64,000 nucleotides of DNA from Mucilaginibacter phenanthrenivorans (GTDB taxonomy: Bacteria; Bacteroidota; Bacteroidia; Sphingobacteriales; Sphingobacteriaceae). The DNA is taken from assembly GCF_024721155.1 (NCBI RefSeq), contig NZ_JAHVAP010000018.1:79156-143155 (forward strand), read 5' to 3'. The stretch's first letter is position 1. Every line of letters starts with the position of its first letter. Below are positions 62,804-64,000 of the stretch, in pieces. The notes beneath the pieces are model-generated. The model was not told where the DNA came from and did no database searches. It saw only the letters and a list, made by a program, of their open reading frames with translations. The translations under genes were made by a program, and so were the position numbers.

Positions 62804-63817
62804 ATGCTTCAGTTAAGGGTTGAAGCCATAAAATGGGAACTGCCGGATACCGCCACGTTTTTCTTAAGGGAGGTATCCGGCAGGCGCATCAGCTACAGGG
62901 CCGGGCAATTTATCACGCTGGTATTTACCCATCATGAGGAGGAGATCAGGCGGTCGTATTCGCTCAGCTCTTCGCCCGATGAGGGGTTGTTGTCCATCAC
63001 GGTTAAGCGCATCGCCAACGGTGAGATCTCCCGCTTTATGCTCACCAAAATAAAGCCCGGCGACACTCTCAATGCTGTTGAGCCCGCCGGCAGGTTTACG
63101 CTGACTGACACAGAAGCGCCCCGGGAAATTTTGCTGTTCGCTGCCGGGAGCGGGATCGTTCCTGTCTATTCGCAATTAAAATATGCGCTGAGTCGTGCGG
63201 GGAGGAGCAGGCTGGTTTTGGTTTACAGTAATATCAATGCAAATTTCATATTGTTCAGGAATGAGCTGGAGGCATTGGCAATACAGCATCCCGAAAAGTT
63301 TACCATTATCCACCAATTGAGCAGCGAGGCTAACCGCCTTAACAATTTGGTGGTGGAGCAACTGGTTCGCCGCCATATAACCGACCTGCCCCGCGCCGAA
63401 TTTTATACCTGCGGACCATTTACCTATATGCGGATGATCCGCCTTACCCTGTTGTACCTTGGCGTTGAGCCGAACCAGATCCGCAAGGAAAACTTTGTGC
63501 TCGAAACCGTTCCGGTAGCGGCAACAACGGTCAATTATCCACCTCGCAATATCCGCATCCATTTTAACAACGAAATGCATGACCTTACTGTCGGCGAAAA
63601 CCAATCTATACTGCAGGCCGCCCTGCAAAATAACATTGCGCTACCCTACAGCTGCCGCGTGGGCGACTGTTCCACCTGCGCCGCCAAATGCACAGCCGGC
63701 ACCATCCAGATGGCAAAAAACGACGTTCTCACCGATGCCGACCTCGCCGCCGGCTGGATCCTCACCTGCACCGGCCACGCGGTTAGTGATAGTGTGGTGA
63801 TTGAGTTTGGGGTGTAG
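62804..63817 (+). CDS. Ferredoxin-NADP reductase with C-terminal 2Fe-2S domain (PaaE-like)
   Basis: 337 residues, the length of the PaaE/HmpX-type electron-transfer proteins. FAD domain (about 1-100) with RRSYSLSSSP; NAD(P) domain (about 105-230) with FAAGSGIVPVYSQL and TCGPFTYMRMI; and a plant-type 2Fe-2S ferredoxin (about 250-337) with the four cysteines Cx4Cx2C (CRVGDCSTC) and a fourth in ILTC 29 residues on. It passes electrons from NAD(P)H to an oxygenase or other partner. Probably cotranscribed with the quinone-reductase-like gene. No phenylacetate genes are seen, so paaE is not claimed. Confidence 0.93.
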   Translation: MLQLRVEAIKWELPDTATFFLREVSGRRISYRAGQFITLVFTHHEEEIRRSYSLSSSPDEGLLSITVKRIANGEISRFMLTKIKPGDTLNAVEPAGRFTLTDTEAPREILLFAAGSGIVPVYSQLKYALSRAGRSRLVLVYSNINANFILFRNELEALAIQHPEKFTIIHQLSSEANRLNNLVVEQLVRRHITDLPRAEFYTCGPFTYMRMIRLTLLYLGVEPNQIRKENFVLETVPVAATTVNYPPRNIRIHFNNEMHDLTVGENQSILQAALQNNIALPYSCRVGDCSTCAAKCTAGTIQMAKNDVLTDADLAAGWILTCTGHAVSDSVVIEFGV

Positions 63818-63830
63818 TTTTATTAAACCC

Positions 63831-64000
63831 TGTCATTGCGAGGAGGAACGACGAAGCAACCTCGTCGCCATCCTATCGGCCATGCAAGTTCTACACTTTT
63901 CTGCTGGCTCTGTATAGCTACGAGATTGCCGCGCTATCGCTCGCAATGACAAAATTTAATAAAACCCTGTCATTGCGAGGAGGAACGACGAAGCAACCTC
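63831..64000. repeat. REP-like cluster, runs off the window end
   Basis: TGTCATTGCGAGGAGGAACG and on at 63831-63863 recurs exactly from 63968 to the window end; between them lies an inverted piece GCTCGCAATGACA (about 63940-63952). A variant of the arms in 3654-3948 and 23465-23701. Confidence 0.88.

Overview
The window reads as a chromosomal segment of a Bacteroidota bacterium, most likely family Sphingobacteriaceae and Mucilaginibacter-like. This is an inference from content: a SusC/SusD pair with its own ECF sigma factor and FecR anti-sigma factor, tandem FtsX-type permeases, DUF4249 next to a TonB receptor, promoters of the TAnnTTTG type, and many intergenic REP-like hairpins typical of the group. 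No plasmid, phage or transposase gene was seen.

Layout. 1-3.5 kb: end of a Crp/Fnr regulator, an SDR oxidoreductase with an apparent internal deletion, a PAP2 phosphatase and a membrane metallophosphoesterase. 4.2-11.4 kb, minus strand: sigma factor, FecR, SusC, SusD, an uptake locus with no carbohydrate enzyme beside it. 11.8-13.7 kb: a GNAT-nitrilase fusion and a cold-shock protein. 13.8-23.7 kb: an accessory region full of repeats (MITE-like inverted-repeat elements, a 47-bp repeat array, palindromic REPs). It carries several unknown genes, a degenerate tRNA-Val-like element, an SMEK-NACHT STAND ATPase of the kind linked to antiphage defence, and a DUF2321 zinc-ribbon protein. 23.7-25.3 kb: a RepA/RecA-fold ATPase with two internal tandem duplications.

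25.9-40.1 kb is the most striking part. Three consecutive genes of about 1210 codons each encode one polypeptide made of a seven-helix membrane domain, an AraC-type DNA-binding domain and a complete MacB/FtsX-type ABC permease. A fourth gene has the permease alone. The three regulator halves resemble each other closely while the permease halves differ, and permease 3 is closest to the unfused permease 4, so the array looks like a mosaic built by module duplication. All three fusions appear to start at the same TTG codon and share a 16-bp upstream element.

40-51 kb: a membrane-anchored XRE regulator, an aspartic-protease-like protein, a metallophosphoesterase, a lipoprotein, the conserved rimP-nusA-infB operon with a promoter, leader hairpin and terminator, an amine oxidase, and a probably transferred amino-acid-binding protein without signal peptide. 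51.8-61.5 kb: a tiny His-rich secreted protein, then an envelope operon (unknown secreted protein, TonB receptor, DUF4249 lipoprotein, MG2-like protein) followed by a GH88-type hydrolase translationally coupled to a secreted DUF4350-like protein. 61.8-63.8 kb: a quinone-reductase-like MDR protein followed at once by a PaaE-like ferredoxin reductase. The window ends inside another REP cluster.

All functional calls come from reading motifs in the translated sequence; no database search was run.
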